A stretch of 64,000 nt of DNA from Acidimicrobiaceae bacterium (GCA_003151235.1 PLWZ01000018.1:41543-105542); one strand, 5' to 3'. Counted from the stretch's first letter, positions 26,345 to 35,514 are shown. The notes: a model not told the origin generated them from the letters alone. Translations and numbers: made by a program.

Positions 26345-27520
26345 TTACTTCCCCGCCGGTGGTGCCGACACGTGCGGGAAGAGTTCCCGAAATGTATCGA
26401 TCGTGACTCGTTGCCGAAGTTCCTCGCTGACATTGTCAAAGAGCTCGTGCAACGTCTCTTGCGTGTGTCCGAACGTGCCTTCCATATGTGGATAGTCCGA
26501 ACCCCACATCACATTGCGGTATCCACAAATTGCAGCGTCCACTGCTGAGACGTCATGTTGGAAGGTGGCATAAACCTGGCTGTAGAGGATCTCCTTTGGA
26601 GACCTCGAGAGCTTTGGAGTGACCATGAACTCGTGCTGCCGATAGCCCTCGTTCATCCGGTCACCCAGGAATGGCACCCAGCTGGCTCCGGCTTCGGAAA
26701 GTAGAACCTTCAGGTTCGGGTGTCGGTCGAGCGCGCCACTGGCGACGAGCTTCGTCGCAAAGCGCTGAGGGCCGTAGGTGGTCTCGACGTAGTTGTAGAC
26801 GGCTTTGCCCGGTCCTCTGCCGAGGAGCTTCGTGCCGCTCCGCTCGCTCCCCAGGTGCACCGTGATGACCAGGCCGATCTCCTCGAGAAGCGACCACAGA
26901 GGGTCCCAGACATCAGAGTTCCAGTCTTCTGCGCCCTCCGTCGGGTCACAGGGCAAGAAAACGCAGTGGAACCCGATCTCCTTCACGTGTCTAGCCTCGT
27001 CCATGGCATCTTCCACCGTCATGAGGGGGATGGTCGGCGCCACTACCCATCGGTCGGGGGCAAAGTTCTGGACTTCTGACATCCTCCACTCGTTCACTTC
27101 ACGGAACGCGACCTTGATCAGTTCCCGGTCGGTGACCATGTAGTCCCAGATCCCGACCGAGGGGTAGATCACCTCTCCCCAGATTCCTTCACCATCCAAG
27201 TCGGTGAGTCGGGCCTTCACATCCCGGGCGCCGGGGGGTCGATGCGAAAGGTCGTTCAACGTCGCCTCGAGCTGCTCGCCACGGACATTGGCGGAGAGCT
27301 TCTTGTTCACCGCCCTTGGCAGTTGGCGAGAGAAGCTTGTCCCGTCGACGTAGACGATCTCCTCGTTCTCGCTCACCCGTTCGGTGCGAGGCATCCGGTC
27401 GGCCAGTTTCTTGGGGAGGATGTCGTGCCAAAGGTTGTCCGGCTCGAGGATGTGGGAATCCCCTGAGTTCGCCCAGATCTTCGTCTTTGATGCGGTCTTC
27501 GAGTCAAGCGTCGTTGCCAT
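26345..27520 (-). CDS. Amidohydrolase 2 family metal-dependent hydrolase/decarboxylase
   Basis: A 391-residue TIM-barrel protein. It starts with a metal-site-like strand (SGDSHILEPDNLWHDILP) and ends with the conserved MWGSDYPHMEGTFGHTQE, whose Asp binds metal. The central part carries FLPCDPTEGAEDW and VITVHLGSE. Relatives include ACMSD-like decarboxylases and ring-acid hydrolases in aromatic and alicyclic degradation. The ATG has AAAAGGGGATCG upstream. It is divergent from the SMP-30 gene, with repeats in the shared 195-base region. Confidence 0.85.
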   Translation of the reverse strand: MATTLDSKTASKTKIWANSGDSHILEPDNLWHDILPKKLADRMPRTERVSENEEIVYVDGTSFSRQLPRAVNKKLSANVRGEQLEATLNDLSHRPPGARDVKARLTDLDGEGIWGEVIYPSVGIWDYMVTDRELIKVAFREVNEWRMSEVQNFAPDRWVVAPTIPLMTVEDAMDEARHVKEIGFHCVFLPCDPTEGAEDWNSDVWDPLWSLLEEIGLVITVHLGSERSGTKLLGRGPGKAVYNYVETTYGPQRFATKLVASGALDRHPNLKVLLSEAGASWVPFLGDRMNEGYRQHEFMVTPKLSRSPKEILYSQVYATFQHDVSAVDAAICGYRNVMWGSDYPHMEGTFGHTQETLHELFDNVSEELRQRVTIDTFRELFPHVSAPPAGK

Positions 27521-27641
27521 CGTTTCGATCCCCTTTTCTCTACGTCGCCGGCTTTGGCGACGCGAGCTGCCCGGCCGGGCCGGGCGCGATGTAGCGCCTC
27601 GTCGAGGCCAAATTGCATTGTACCAAGCACCGGATCATTGT

Positions 27642-27688
27642 CTAGTAAGTCACAACAATATCCTCCAACCAGACTAGTGGCTCACAAC
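27642..27688. promoter_or_regulatory. Direct repeat in a divergent promoter region
   Basis: CTAGTAAGTCACAAC (27642-27656) and CTAGTGGCTCACAAC (27674-27688) match at 12 of 15 bases with a 32-base period, about three helical turns. They lie between the amidohydrolase and SMP-30 genes and may bind a common regulator. Confidence 0.45.
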
Positions 27689-27715
27689 TTTGTCCACCCA
27701 CCTAGGGGGGAATGC

Positions 27716-28582
27716 ATGTCCGAGAGTTCCACCCGAACCGTGGCAGGCGGCTTCCTGCTGCCGGAGTGTCCCAGGTGGCACGACGGTGCTCTGTGGCTGG
27801 TCGACATGCGGAGGGGAAGCGTCCATCGGCTCGCAGGCGACGCTTCGGAGCTTGTCGCCAGCTTCGACCGTCCCTCCGCGGTCGGATTCTGGCCGGACGG
27901 GACCATGGTCGTGGTTGACGGCACGAAGCGGATCGTCCATACGTTGCACGAGGGGAGGGTCCGCGAGAGCTTGGACCTCTCGCGGTTGACACCCCACTTG
28001 AACGACATGGTGATCGACCGCAACGGGTGGGCGTACGTCGACGCGTTCGGTATCGACGAGAATGGCTCGGTTGGCAGCTGGACGGCCGAGGGCTGCATCG
28101 TCCTGGTGACCTTCGACTCGGCACCCCGCGTGGTGGCCGAGAACCTTGTCGCTCCGAACGGCATTGGGATCTCACCCGATGGGAGGACCCTGGTGGTCGG
28201 AGAAGCCGTCAACCAGGCTGGTGCGCGAGGCGCTCAGCTGGTCGGCTTCACCGTCGCCGAGGACGGATCGCTCTCGCAGCGGCGGATCATGGGCACCATC
28301 GCGCGAGGTCTGGGTGACGGGCTGTGCTTTGACGCTGAGGGGGGGATCTGGGTGGGCACCGCATGGGGCCACGAAGCGCAACGGTTCCTTGATGGCGAGG
28401 TGGTGGAGCGCATCTCGTTAGAAGATCGCAGGTGGGCCCTTGCATGCGCCCTCGGTGGTCCCGACCTGCGGACCCTGTTCATCTGCACCACAGCCGCTGC
28501 GCCCGGAGGCGATCCCTCAGAGTTCACGGACGGGCGGGTGGAGGCGGTTGAAGTTCGCGTCCCCGGGTTTGCCGCTTGGTAG
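27716..28582 (+). CDS. SMP-30/gluconolactonase-family protein
   Basis: A 288-residue beta-propeller from ATG 27716, preceded by GGGGGG. Characteristic strands are LLPECPRWHDGALWLVD near the N-terminus, HLNDMVIDRNGWAYVDAFG, NLVAPNGIGISPDGRTLVV and GDGLCFDAEGGIWVGTAWG. These supply the acidic and Asn metal ligands of SMP-30 lactonases. It probably opens a lactone, perhaps one formed by oxidation of a cyclic substrate. It is divergent from the amidohydrolase. Confidence 0.87.
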   Translation: MSESSTRTVAGGFLLPECPRWHDGALWLVDMRRGSVHRLAGDASELVASFDRPSAVGFWPDGTMVVVDGTKRIVHTLHEGRVRESLDLSRLTPHLNDMVIDRNGWAYVDAFGIDENGSVGSWTAEGCIVLVTFDSAPRVVAENLVAPNGIGISPDGRTLVVGEAVNQAGARGAQLVGFTVAEDGSLSQRRIMGTIARGLGDGLCFDAEGGIWVGTAWGHEAQRFLDGEVVERISLEDRRWALACALGGPDLRTLFICTTAAAPGGDPSEFTDGRVEAVEVRVPGFAAW

Positions 28583-28670
28583 ACGCTCGGTGACGTTTCT
28601 CCCGTCTCGGAGAGTCCGGAAACGGTGAGATTGGTTGAGCGCACGCTCGTGGCGCAGTGACAAGTCGGCC

Positions 28671-28745
28671 GTTGTCAAGTTGCGCATGACTCGCTGTTGA
28701 TTGTAACTTGACAACCTTTGCGCACGATCGCTACGTTGCACCCAC
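28671..28745 (+). promoter_or_regulatory. Promoter with an 11-bp inverted-repeat operator
   Basis: GTTGTCAAGTT (28671-28681) and AACTTGACAAC (28705-28715) are perfect complements. The right arm overlaps a -35 element TTGACA (28708-28713), followed after 18 bases by a -10-like TACGTT (28732-28737). The first 28 bases and the end (GCACCCACAAC) are also found, slightly changed, at 37433-37510 before the second P450 gene. The promoter should drive the DUF35/thiolase/CoA-transferase operon, with a long leader of about 240 bases. Confidence 0.65.
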
Positions 28746-28981
28746 AACTTCAGCCCAAGACATGCGGAAGGGGGAGAGCCGCTCGGGGTAACGGGTTCAG
28801 GTGCCATGGGACCGGCGGCCGGGGATAAGGAAATGGACCACCGAAGAGTCCGCGTGTTCGAGGTGAAACCGACATCCGGCGAGTGGTCAGCGCAAGGTTG
28901 CCAGTGTCTGTGTTCCCTCTGGCTCGGACGTGACACCCATTTACCCCCCGCAGGCGCCCGAACCGTCCAGAGAGGAAAAGA

Positions 28982-29422
28982 GTGCCAGACAGCAACGTCA
29001 AAGAGGTGCTTGAGCGGTTTCCGAACACCTGGATAGACCGCGACAACTTCGCGATGTTCGAGGGGTTCCTCGAGAAGCGGATGCTCATCAACCGGTGTCA
29101 GGACTGCCAGAAGTACTTTCAGCCGCCTTGGCCGTCATGCCCCAACTGCTGGTCAGAGAACGTGGAGCCGACCGAAGTCAGCGGTAATGGCGTCGTCCAC
29201 ACCTTCGTCATTCTCCACACGGGGGCGCTCGTCGGAGTCGAGGGCGTCGACTACATGAAGGGTTACCCGCTCCTCGTGGTCGAACTCGAGGAGCAAGAGG
29301 GTCTCCGGGTGACCGGGCCGATGGTCAATTGCGCCAATGAGGACATCAGAATCGGGATGCCGGTCAGACTGAACTGGATCGAGCGTCAGGGCCATCCCGT
29401 TCCTGCCTTCCAGCCGGCGTAG
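28982..29422 (+). CDS. DUF35 OB-fold protein with zinc ribbon
   Basis: A 146-residue acyl-CoA-binding accessory protein. The rubredoxin-like zinc ribbon is seen as CQDCQKYFQPPWPSCPNC, followed by an OB fold starting VEPTEVSGNGVVHTF. The GTG start follows AGAGGAAAAG. DUF35 proteins form complexes with thiolase-like partners, for example the ChsH2 DUF35 domain with Ltp2 in steroid side-chain retro-aldol cleavage. The thiolase-like partner gene lies 56 bases downstream. Confidence 0.88.
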   Translation: MPDSNVKEVLERFPNTWIDRDNFAMFEGFLEKRMLINRCQDCQKYFQPPWPSCPNCWSENVEPTEVSGNGVVHTFVILHTGALVGVEGVDYMKGYPLLVVELEEQEGLRVTGPMVNCANEDIRIGMPVRLNWIERQGHPVPAFQPA

Positions 29423-29478
29423 CGCACAGCAGAGTCAACAAACACGACACGCCGTCCGGGACGGCAGAGGAGGGGATC

Positions 29479-30654
29479 GTGAGTCCAAGGTTTCCTGTAC
29501 GAGACCAGGTCGCGATCGTCGGCGTCGGGACGACGCCGTTCAGTAGGGACGCTGGGAAAAGCGACATCGCACTGGCTGTCGAGGCTTCTAAGAACGCGAT
29601 TCGCGACGCCGGGTTGACCAAGAATGACATCGACGGCGTCTCGGCGACGATGCTTGGGGTCCAGCACGTCCAGGCGGCACTCGGACTCGAGAAGCTGACC
29701 TATTTCCTCAATTGCTTCCCGACTTTCTCCCAGCAGATCGTCAACGCGATGAATGCGGTGTTTTCGGGTGTCTGTGACACGGTGCTCTGCTACCACACCG
29801 TCGCCGTTTCGCCAAACAACTCTCGTGCCGCAGCTGCAGACCCGTTCCGCATCCGTGCGGCGTCGGGCGGGCTGTCCCGACCTCCGAGTCCCTGGCCCGA
29901 CAGCCTTGCCTTTCCGCCTTCGTACGCGGCGTGGGCAAACCGGTACTTCCACGAGTACGACGCCAAGCGCGAATGGCTCGGGTTGATCGCCATCAACAGC
30001 CGGACGAACGCTATGCGGAACGAGCACGCGGTCATGCGCGCGCCGCTAACGATGGAGGACTACTTCGCGGCGCGGATGGTGCGCGGGCCGCTCTTCGGCA
30101 TGCTCGATATGGACTACCCAGTCGACGGCGCCGATGCATTCGTCGTCACGACGGCCGAGCGTGCCAAGGATCTCCCCAACAAGCCGGTGCTCATCCACTC
30201 TGCTGTTCTTGGTCAAACCAACTGCACCGTGGAGGAGATCCTCCCTGACCTCGAACACTCCGCGCATCAGGTGGTCATGGATGCCCTTTGGGCGAGAAGC
30301 GAGCTCAGCCTCCAGGACATCGACCTTTTCCAACCGTACGACGGGTTCTCGTTCATCTGCCTCAAGTGGTTCGAAAGCGTCGGCTACTGCGGTGTCGGTG
30401 AGGCCGGGCCGTTTCTCGAGGACAACTGGGACAAGGAAGAAAACCGAATTCTCATCGGCGGACGTGTTCCTGCCAACACCCATGGGGGCAGCCTCTCTGA
30501 TGGAGGCACACAGGGCAGCGGTCACATCCGCGAGGCGGTGCTCCAGCTTCAGGGCAAGGCCGGCAATCACCAGCATCCCGGACTGAAATCCGCACTGCTT
30601 GGCGTTGGTGGGTTCTTCCCCTACAGCGGCGGCTTGATCTTGCGCACCGAGTAG
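29479..30654 (+). CDS. Thiolase-like lipid-transfer protein (SCP2-thiolase family)
   Basis: A 391-residue thiolase-fold protein from GTG 29479, with AGGAGGGG upstream. The start reads VAIVGVGTTPFSRDAGKSD, and later motifs are QPYDGFSFICLKWFESVGYC and NTHGGSLSDGGTQGSGHIREAV. The family includes Ltp-type aldolases and thiolases that act on CoA esters together with a DUF35 protein. It may cleave a C-C bond by retro-aldol or thiolytic chemistry. It lies between DUF35 and the CoA-transferase. Confidence 0.87.
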   Translation: MSPRFPVRDQVAIVGVGTTPFSRDAGKSDIALAVEASKNAIRDAGLTKNDIDGVSATMLGVQHVQAALGLEKLTYFLNCFPTFSQQIVNAMNAVFSGVCDTVLCYHTVAVSPNNSRAAAADPFRIRAASGGLSRPPSPWPDSLAFPPSYAAWANRYFHEYDAKREWLGLIAINSRTNAMRNEHAVMRAPLTMEDYFAARMVRGPLFGMLDMDYPVDGADAFVVTTAERAKDLPNKPVLIHSAVLGQTNCTVEEILPDLEHSAHQVVMDALWARSELSLQDIDLFQPYDGFSFICLKWFESVGYCGVGEAGPFLEDNWDKEENRILIGGRVPANTHGGSLSDGGTQGSGHIREAVLQLQGKAGNHQHPGLKSALLGVGGFFPYSGGLILRTE

Positions 30655-30735
30655 GAGCCACTCGTGGCGCGAACGCAGCAAGAGGCACGGTCGAGTGGGC
30701 CGACAAGTTTGGCAGCTGGAGACTGAGGATTGACG

Positions 30736-33066
30736 ATGACAGGGCCGCTCGATGGGATTCGGATCATTGATTGCTCGCGCGGAACCGCGGGCGCACGAAT
30801 GACGTGGTTCATGGCGGACTACGGCGCGGATGTCATCTGGATTGAGCCCCCTGGCGGCGATCCGTGGCGCGACGAACTTGCGGTCCCGTACTCGGTGTAC
30901 AACCGCAACAAGCGCAGCGTTGAGCTTGATCTCGAGGACCCGGCTGGGCGCGACACGCTTCTAAATTTGCTCGAGACCGCTGACGTTTTCGTCGAAACGT
31001 GGCGCCCAGGCGTCGCCGAGCGGCTCGGTCTTGGCTTCGAAGTGGTGCACGAACGCGTGCCCAACCTCGTTTACTGCTCGATCTCCGGTTACGGCCCAGA
31101 CTCCGACTACCACGACCTGCCCGGGTACACCGCCCTGGTGCACGCGGGGGCAGGGATGGCGGCGGCGCAGTTCGGTCACCGGGAGGGACCGATATTCCTC
31201 GGGCTTCCCCAGGCATCCAACGGCGCGGCGTACATGGCGCTCATCGGCGTGCTCGCCGCCCTGTACCGCCGAGAGGACGACGGCTGGGGACGCCGAGTCG
31301 AGACGTCGCTTGTCGACGGGGTGCTCGCCTACATGGCCCAGGCATGGGGATATGGCGATGCCTCTGCCCCAGTCGCGGGCGCGGCCTTGTTCGGCTCCCC
31401 GCGCTTTGTCACGAGGACGTTCCTCTGCGGCGACGACGAATGGTTGGGTCTGAGCACGTTCGGACGCGGCGCGTTCGACCGGCTCATGGTCGTTCTGGGC
31501 ATCGACGATCGCGTTCCCCCGCTCGACGATGCGAACGTCATGGTGCAACTGTCGCCCGAAGAGGCTGGCATCGTGTTCAATGAGGTTCCAGAGATCTTCC
31601 TGACCCAGCCGAGAGATGTGTGGCTCGGGCGCCTACTCAAGGCCGACATCGCGGCCATTCCTGCGTTGCGGCCCGGAGAGGTCTTCGACGAACCCCAGAC
31701 CGTGCACAACAAAATGGTGACGGAGGTGGTCGATCCCGTGCTCGGCCACATCCAACAGGCGGCGCCGCCCGTCCGGTTCGAGTCGACACCGGCCACAATC
31801 AGGTGCCCAGCGCCCACCGTGGGTCAGCACAACGCGGAGGTCCTGGCGGAACTACGGGCCGGCGGCGGCGCGCGGACCGTCCGCCAGAGTGGCGAGCCGG
31901 ACGATCGGCCATTGCTCGACGGGGTCAAGGTTCTTGATCTCGGACACTGGTACGCAGGGCCGTACTCGTCGCGCCTGCTCGCAGATCTTGGCGCCGACGT
32001 CATCAAACTTGAACCGCCTGTCGGAGACGGGATGCGGGGATTCGACCGGGCGTTTGCAGCCGCCCAGGCCGGCAAACGGGCCATCGCGGCGGACCTCAAG
32101 GATCCGGACCTCGCAAAGCTCCGACACGAGCTCCTCCAATGGGCCGACGTCGTCCACCACAACCTGCGCGCGGGTGTGTCCGAACGGCTAGGGCTCAGCT
32201 ACGAGCAGGTCCGGGCGATCAACCCCGACATCGTGTACCTCGCCGCTCCCGGATGGGGATCGAGTGGCCCAGAGACGCTGCGTCAGAGCTTTGCCCCACT
32301 CATGTCGGGATATGTGGGCGCCGCGTACGAGCTCGGGGGGCTCCATAACCCGCCGATCTATCCCGCCGCGAACGAAGACTCCGGTGCCGGAATGCTCGGC
32401 GGGGTGGCGCTGATCATGGCGCTCCTCCATCGCAAGCGAACGGGCTCGGGTCAGTACGTCGAGCTCCCGCAGCTCAACTCGACGATCTCCGATGTCGCGC
32501 ACATTGTGCGGCGCCCCGACGGTTCGGTGTTGGGGGGATTAGGCCTCGATCCACTGCAGCTTGGCCCCAAGCCCCTGGAGCGCCTGTATCAGACGGCCGA
32601 CGGTTGGGTGTGCCTTGTCGCGCCCCAGGACGATGAGGTCCGGGGTCTTGGCAAGGTGATGAACGTCGACCTGTTGGGCGACGACCGTTTCCGGACTCGG
32701 GACCTTCGCGCCGACAACAGGCATCTTGAGCGGTTGCTCAGCGACTTCTTCGCTGTCCAGAAGACCGCAAGCGTGGTGGCAGAGCTTCGAGCCAACGGCG
32801 TGCCAGTGGTCGAGCCGCTCATGGACGCCAACCGGAAGCTGATGGACGATCCCGGGAACCTCCGGATCGGGAGGGTCGGCGAGTTCGACCATCCAAGGTT
32901 CGGCCGGGTCCGCGAGGTCGCCGTCCCGTACCGTGTCTCTGGCACGGCCTTCCCGGTGCATCGCCGTGCGCCGGAGTTTGGAGAGCACACGGAGGAGATC
33001 CTCCTGTGGGCCGGCTACTCCCAGGACGAGATCGCGCCACTTCGGGAGCGCCACGCGATTCGATGA
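30736..33066 (+). CDS. Double-length class III CoA-transferase (CaiB/BaiF)
   Basis: A 776-residue protein made of two tandem CaiB/BaiF units, about 1-385 and 395-776. The repeated landmarks are MADYGADVIWIEPPGGDPWR in the first and LADLGADVIKLEPPVGDG in the second, each followed by an NRNKRSVELDL-type or KRAIAADLKD-type strand. ATG 30736, seven bases after GAGG, is preferred over TTG 30730. Class III enzymes move CoA between acids as interlocked dimers, so the fusion may build the dimer in one chain. With no acyl-CoA ligase in view, it is the best candidate for CoA activation in this pathway. Confidence 0.9.
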   Translation: MTGPLDGIRIIDCSRGTAGARMTWFMADYGADVIWIEPPGGDPWRDELAVPYSVYNRNKRSVELDLEDPAGRDTLLNLLETADVFVETWRPGVAERLGLGFEVVHERVPNLVYCSISGYGPDSDYHDLPGYTALVHAGAGMAAAQFGHREGPIFLGLPQASNGAAYMALIGVLAALYRREDDGWGRRVETSLVDGVLAYMAQAWGYGDASAPVAGAALFGSPRFVTRTFLCGDDEWLGLSTFGRGAFDRLMVVLGIDDRVPPLDDANVMVQLSPEEAGIVFNEVPEIFLTQPRDVWLGRLLKADIAAIPALRPGEVFDEPQTVHNKMVTEVVDPVLGHIQQAAPPVRFESTPATIRCPAPTVGQHNAEVLAELRAGGGARTVRQSGEPDDRPLLDGVKVLDLGHWYAGPYSSRLLADLGADVIKLEPPVGDGMRGFDRAFAAAQAGKRAIAADLKDPDLAKLRHELLQWADVVHHNLRAGVSERLGLSYEQVRAINPDIVYLAAPGWGSSGPETLRQSFAPLMSGYVGAAYELGGLHNPPIYPAANEDSGAGMLGGVALIMALLHRKRTGSGQYVELPQLNSTISDVAHIVRRPDGSVLGGLGLDPLQLGPKPLERLYQTADGWVCLVAPQDDEVRGLGKVMNVDLLGDDRFRTRDLRADNRHLERLLSDFFAVQKTASVVAELRANGVPVVEPLMDANRKLMDDPGNLRIGRVGEFDHPRFGRVREVAVPYRVSGTAFPVHRRAPEFGEHTEEILLWAGYSQDEIAPLRERHAIR

Positions 33067-33198
33067 GGCGGGTGCGAGAAGCTCCGAGGGCCATCGCGTT
33101 CTCGTTGCTGGTGTCGCAAGAACCGTCGAACGCGGGCAGCCCAATCCGGTTCCGCCGGCGAGCGAGGCCCGTTCATGGCCCTGGATCCATATTCGGGA

Positions 33199-34245
33199 CT
33201 ACTGACCGATAATGCCCACAAGGGCAGGCACGTCGGACAGACCCCGCAGCATGTCGTTCAGGTGAGTGCAACCGAGTGTCCCGGGTAGTTCTCGATGCAC
33301 GCCAGCACGAAGACCTATGACGTCCAAGCCAACGAGATCCTTGACCTGCTGGGCCGCAGAAGGGCACTCAGGGAAGGGCAGGACATTGGCGGTGACAGCA
33401 ATGGAGGACAGCGCGTGTGATGCGCTGTCAATCGTGGCGGTCAACGAGTATTCGTGCAGGGCGATCTCGTCGTGCGCCGGACCCCAGACGCTGTCGCGGT
33501 AGTGCGAATCCACGGCAATCGAATCTCCAGTCGACCACGTGTCGATGCGTCGCCGGCGGCGGAAGCACACCTCGGCTGCGGGCTCGATGTCGTGCCAAGC
33601 CCACTCGTCGTCAATTTCGAGCTCAGCTGCGGATCGGAACCAGTGAGGGAACATGATCACTTTCTCGAGGCTCTGTCGGTAGTAGCCATTCCGACGGAAC
33701 CCCGAACATGCGACATTGCTTCCTTGGGAACGGAGGAAGGAATTCGCATCTTCAACGGATGATTCCTCGCCCGCGGTCGATTCGTTTGGACGCTGCGACC
33801 AGGCAATGCCGCCGATCATGCTCACGGTGGAAACGTCGTCAAGGAGGAGCGCGAGCGGCGTCACGCCGCGGCGTTCATCGGGCAGAGCCGACTCGACGCT
33901 GGCACGAAACCCTCGGAGGGCGTTGACGCCGATCAGACGCTGCACACCGTCCCGTTCTGGCCGGGCCGTCGCGGAGGTGATCGCCAGCGTACGGTCGAGC
34001 GCGAGCGCGAGCTCCTCTTCGGCGCGCACGCTCAAGTTGCCATCTAATGACGTCACGAGGTCGCGCGCACGACCGGTCAAGTGTTCTGGTCCGTCTCGGC
34101 CGTCGGGCCAGGACGCGGTCAGATGGGAAGTCCGACGGAGCGAGCCGGCACGCCGAGCCGGCGTGCCGAGGACCGATGCATTTGGAGGGTCGGCGATCCC
34201 ATCGAGATGCCAGGAGCGGGAGACCCGTCGGACCGGCTCGGACAT
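33199..34245 (-). CDS. DUF2889-like protein, copy 2
   Basis: A 348-residue paralogue of the product of 17234-18283. Shared blocks include GSLRRTSHLTASWPDG, LTGRARDLVTS, PEVCFRRRRR-type RRRRRIDTW, DSIAVDSHYRDSVWG, and the C-terminal LGCTHLNDMLRGLSDVPALV. Both copies keep a His-rich end (CTHLNDMLRGL). It has no signal peptide or membrane helix. It follows a 103-residue protein of unknown function by 13 bases and probably shares its mRNA. Function unknown. Confidence 0.7.
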   Translation of the reverse strand: MSEPVRRVSRSWHLDGIADPPNASVLGTPARRAGSLRRTSHLTASWPDGRDGPEHLTGRARDLVTSLDGNLSVRAEEELALALDRTLAITSATARPERDGVQRLIGVNALRGFRASVESALPDERRGVTPLALLLDDVSTVSMIGGIAWSQRPNESTAGEESSVEDANSFLRSQGSNVACSGFRRNGYYRQSLEKVIMFPHWFRSAAELEIDDEWAWHDIEPAAEVCFRRRRRIDTWSTGDSIAVDSHYRDSVWGPAHDEIALHEYSLTATIDSASHALSSIAVTANVLPFPECPSAAQQVKDLVGLDVIGLRAGVHRELPGTLGCTHLNDMLRGLSDVPALVGIIGQ

Positions 34246-34258
34246 CGCTCTTGAATCC

Positions 34259-34570
34259 TCAGTCGGACGACGGGAGTGGCTTCGCCGATTTCACGAGCAA
34301 CGGCTCCTCGCCGACGGCCAACGACCCTTCGCCGCCCTTTGTACAGAGCAGCTCGACGCCGAGCTCATCGTGCCTGTAGCGCTTCCCCAGCAACGCCCCC
34401 CCGCCACAGCACGGGTCCACGGGCCCGTCGATGGTCGTGGCCTCTTGCGTGATGAACACCATCGGCCGTCCACCGCAGCGGAGGTCGATGTCTTCGGGAG
34501 GGGCTGTCACGACGACGACCTCGGTCGTGTCAACAGTGCTCCTGAGCCGCGTGCCCATCGGAAGTTTCAT
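34259..34570 (-). CDS. Small conserved protein of unknown function with Cys-Gly-Gly motifs
   Basis: A 103-residue protein. It has Cys32 in DLRCGGRPM, Cys54-Cys55 in DPCCGGG and Cys76 in ELLCTKGG, spaced as might suit metal binding or a small beta fold. It ends with SLAVGEEPLLVKSAKPLPSSD-like residues. The sequence has the look of a conserved actinobacterial small protein rather than random coding, but I cannot name its family. It lies between an SDR and a DUF2889 gene on the same strand, so a role in the same pathway is likely. Confidence 0.65.
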   Translation of the reverse strand: MKLPMGTRLRSTVDTTEVVVVTAPPEDIDLRCGGRPMVFITQEATTIDGPVDPCCGGGALLGKRYRHDELGVELLCTKGGEGSLAVGEEPLLVKSAKPLPSSD

Positions 34571-34695
34571 GGACTTGCTATCCGCCTTTCACTCTCAAAA
34601 TTGGTAACGACGGTCGAATCGCGACGTGTTGGCACCCCGCCATTTCTGTCGGCGCTCAAAATCCCCTGGAGTCGATCGAACGTGGCCAAGCGCCC

Positions 34696-35514
34696 TCAGG
34701 CAAGAAGCGCGGCGACATCGATCGCACCGGTCATCGTTCCTGCGAGGAACCCGCCGTCGATGACGAGGTTGAAGCCGTTGACGAAGCTGGCCGCGTCGCT
34801 GTTGAGGAATGCTAGGGGCCAACCCATCTCATCAGGCAGGGCCTTGCGCTTCATCGGACCTTCGAACTTCTGGAGTAGCTCAGCACCCGACATCGCTTCG
34901 AATTCGGGCATCATCGGCGTCTGCGTGGGTCCAGGGCTGATGCAGTTGAGCCGGACTCCAGCCTCTGCGATCTCCAAAGCTCGTTTCATCGTGTAAACGA
35001 TGATGACTTCCTTCGAAAAGACGTAGCCGTCGGCGACGGTATCGGCGTGCTGCTCGCACCATTCGACGGCACCATCGAACCCGTCAGTGCTCAACAGCTC
35101 CATGATCTCCTGCATGTGCTGGAAGAACCCCAGACCGCCAGTCGACGAGATGATAGAAATCGCTCCGCCTCGCGGGACGAGCGGCTGAACACCCTCGACG
35201 ACAGCGCGCACAGCGGCAACGTTCACTCGCATCACGTCGATGGCGGGATGCGTAGGCGGCAGGCCTGCGCAGTAGAAGACAGAGTCGAACGGCCCTTGCA
35301 GCGACGAGAGCATCGACTCGATCTCACCCTTGCTGCGTAGGTCGCAACTGGTGAAGCTCGCGAGTTCGAAGTCCGGGTCCTTGTAGTCGACTCCGTGAAC
35401 CTCTGCACCGAGACTGTGGACGATCTTGGCCGTCGACTCGCCCATGCCCGAGTAGCACCCGACGACAAGGACGCGCTTGTCGTCGTATCTGAACCCGCCG
35501 TGTTCTTCACTCAT
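34696..35514 (-). CDS. SDR dehydrogenase (3-alpha-hydroxysteroid dehydrogenase-like)
   Basis: A 272-residue SDR from ATG 35514 (GGAGGAGACAC upstream). The cofactor motif is VVGCYSGMGESTAKIV and the Tyr-Lys pair is in GYVFSKEVIIVYTM. Like the paralogue at 40632-41459, it has a Cys-Ala-Gly-Leu-Pro strand (YCAGLPPTHPAIDV) and a long insert (MELLSTDGFDGAVEWCEQH) before the active site, features of the 3-alpha-HSD/carveol-dehydrogenase-like group. It should oxidise a ring alcohol. It leads the minus-strand set with the 103-residue and DUF2889 genes. Confidence 0.87.
   Translation of the reverse strand: MSEEHGGFRYDDKRVLVVGCYSGMGESTAKIVHSLGAEVHGVDYKDPDFELASFTSCDLRSKGEIESMLSSLQGPFDSVFYCAGLPPTHPAIDVMRVNVAAVRAVVEGVQPLVPRGGAISIISSTGGLGFFQHMQEIMELLSTDGFDGAVEWCEQHADTVADGYVFSKEVIIVYTMKRALEIAEAGVRLNCISPGPTQTPMMPEFEAMSGAELLQKFEGPMKRKALPDEMGWPLAFLNSDAASFVNGFNLVIDGGFLAGTMTGAIDVAALLA

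Noticed and set aside
29386..30027. A long antisense open frame opposite the thiolase gene, with similar ones opposite the crotonases (12955, 19826) and the fused transporter (23031).
   Set aside because: These Arg/His/Asp-rich or Val/Leu-Arg-rich frames are by-products of GC-rich third positions in the real genes.
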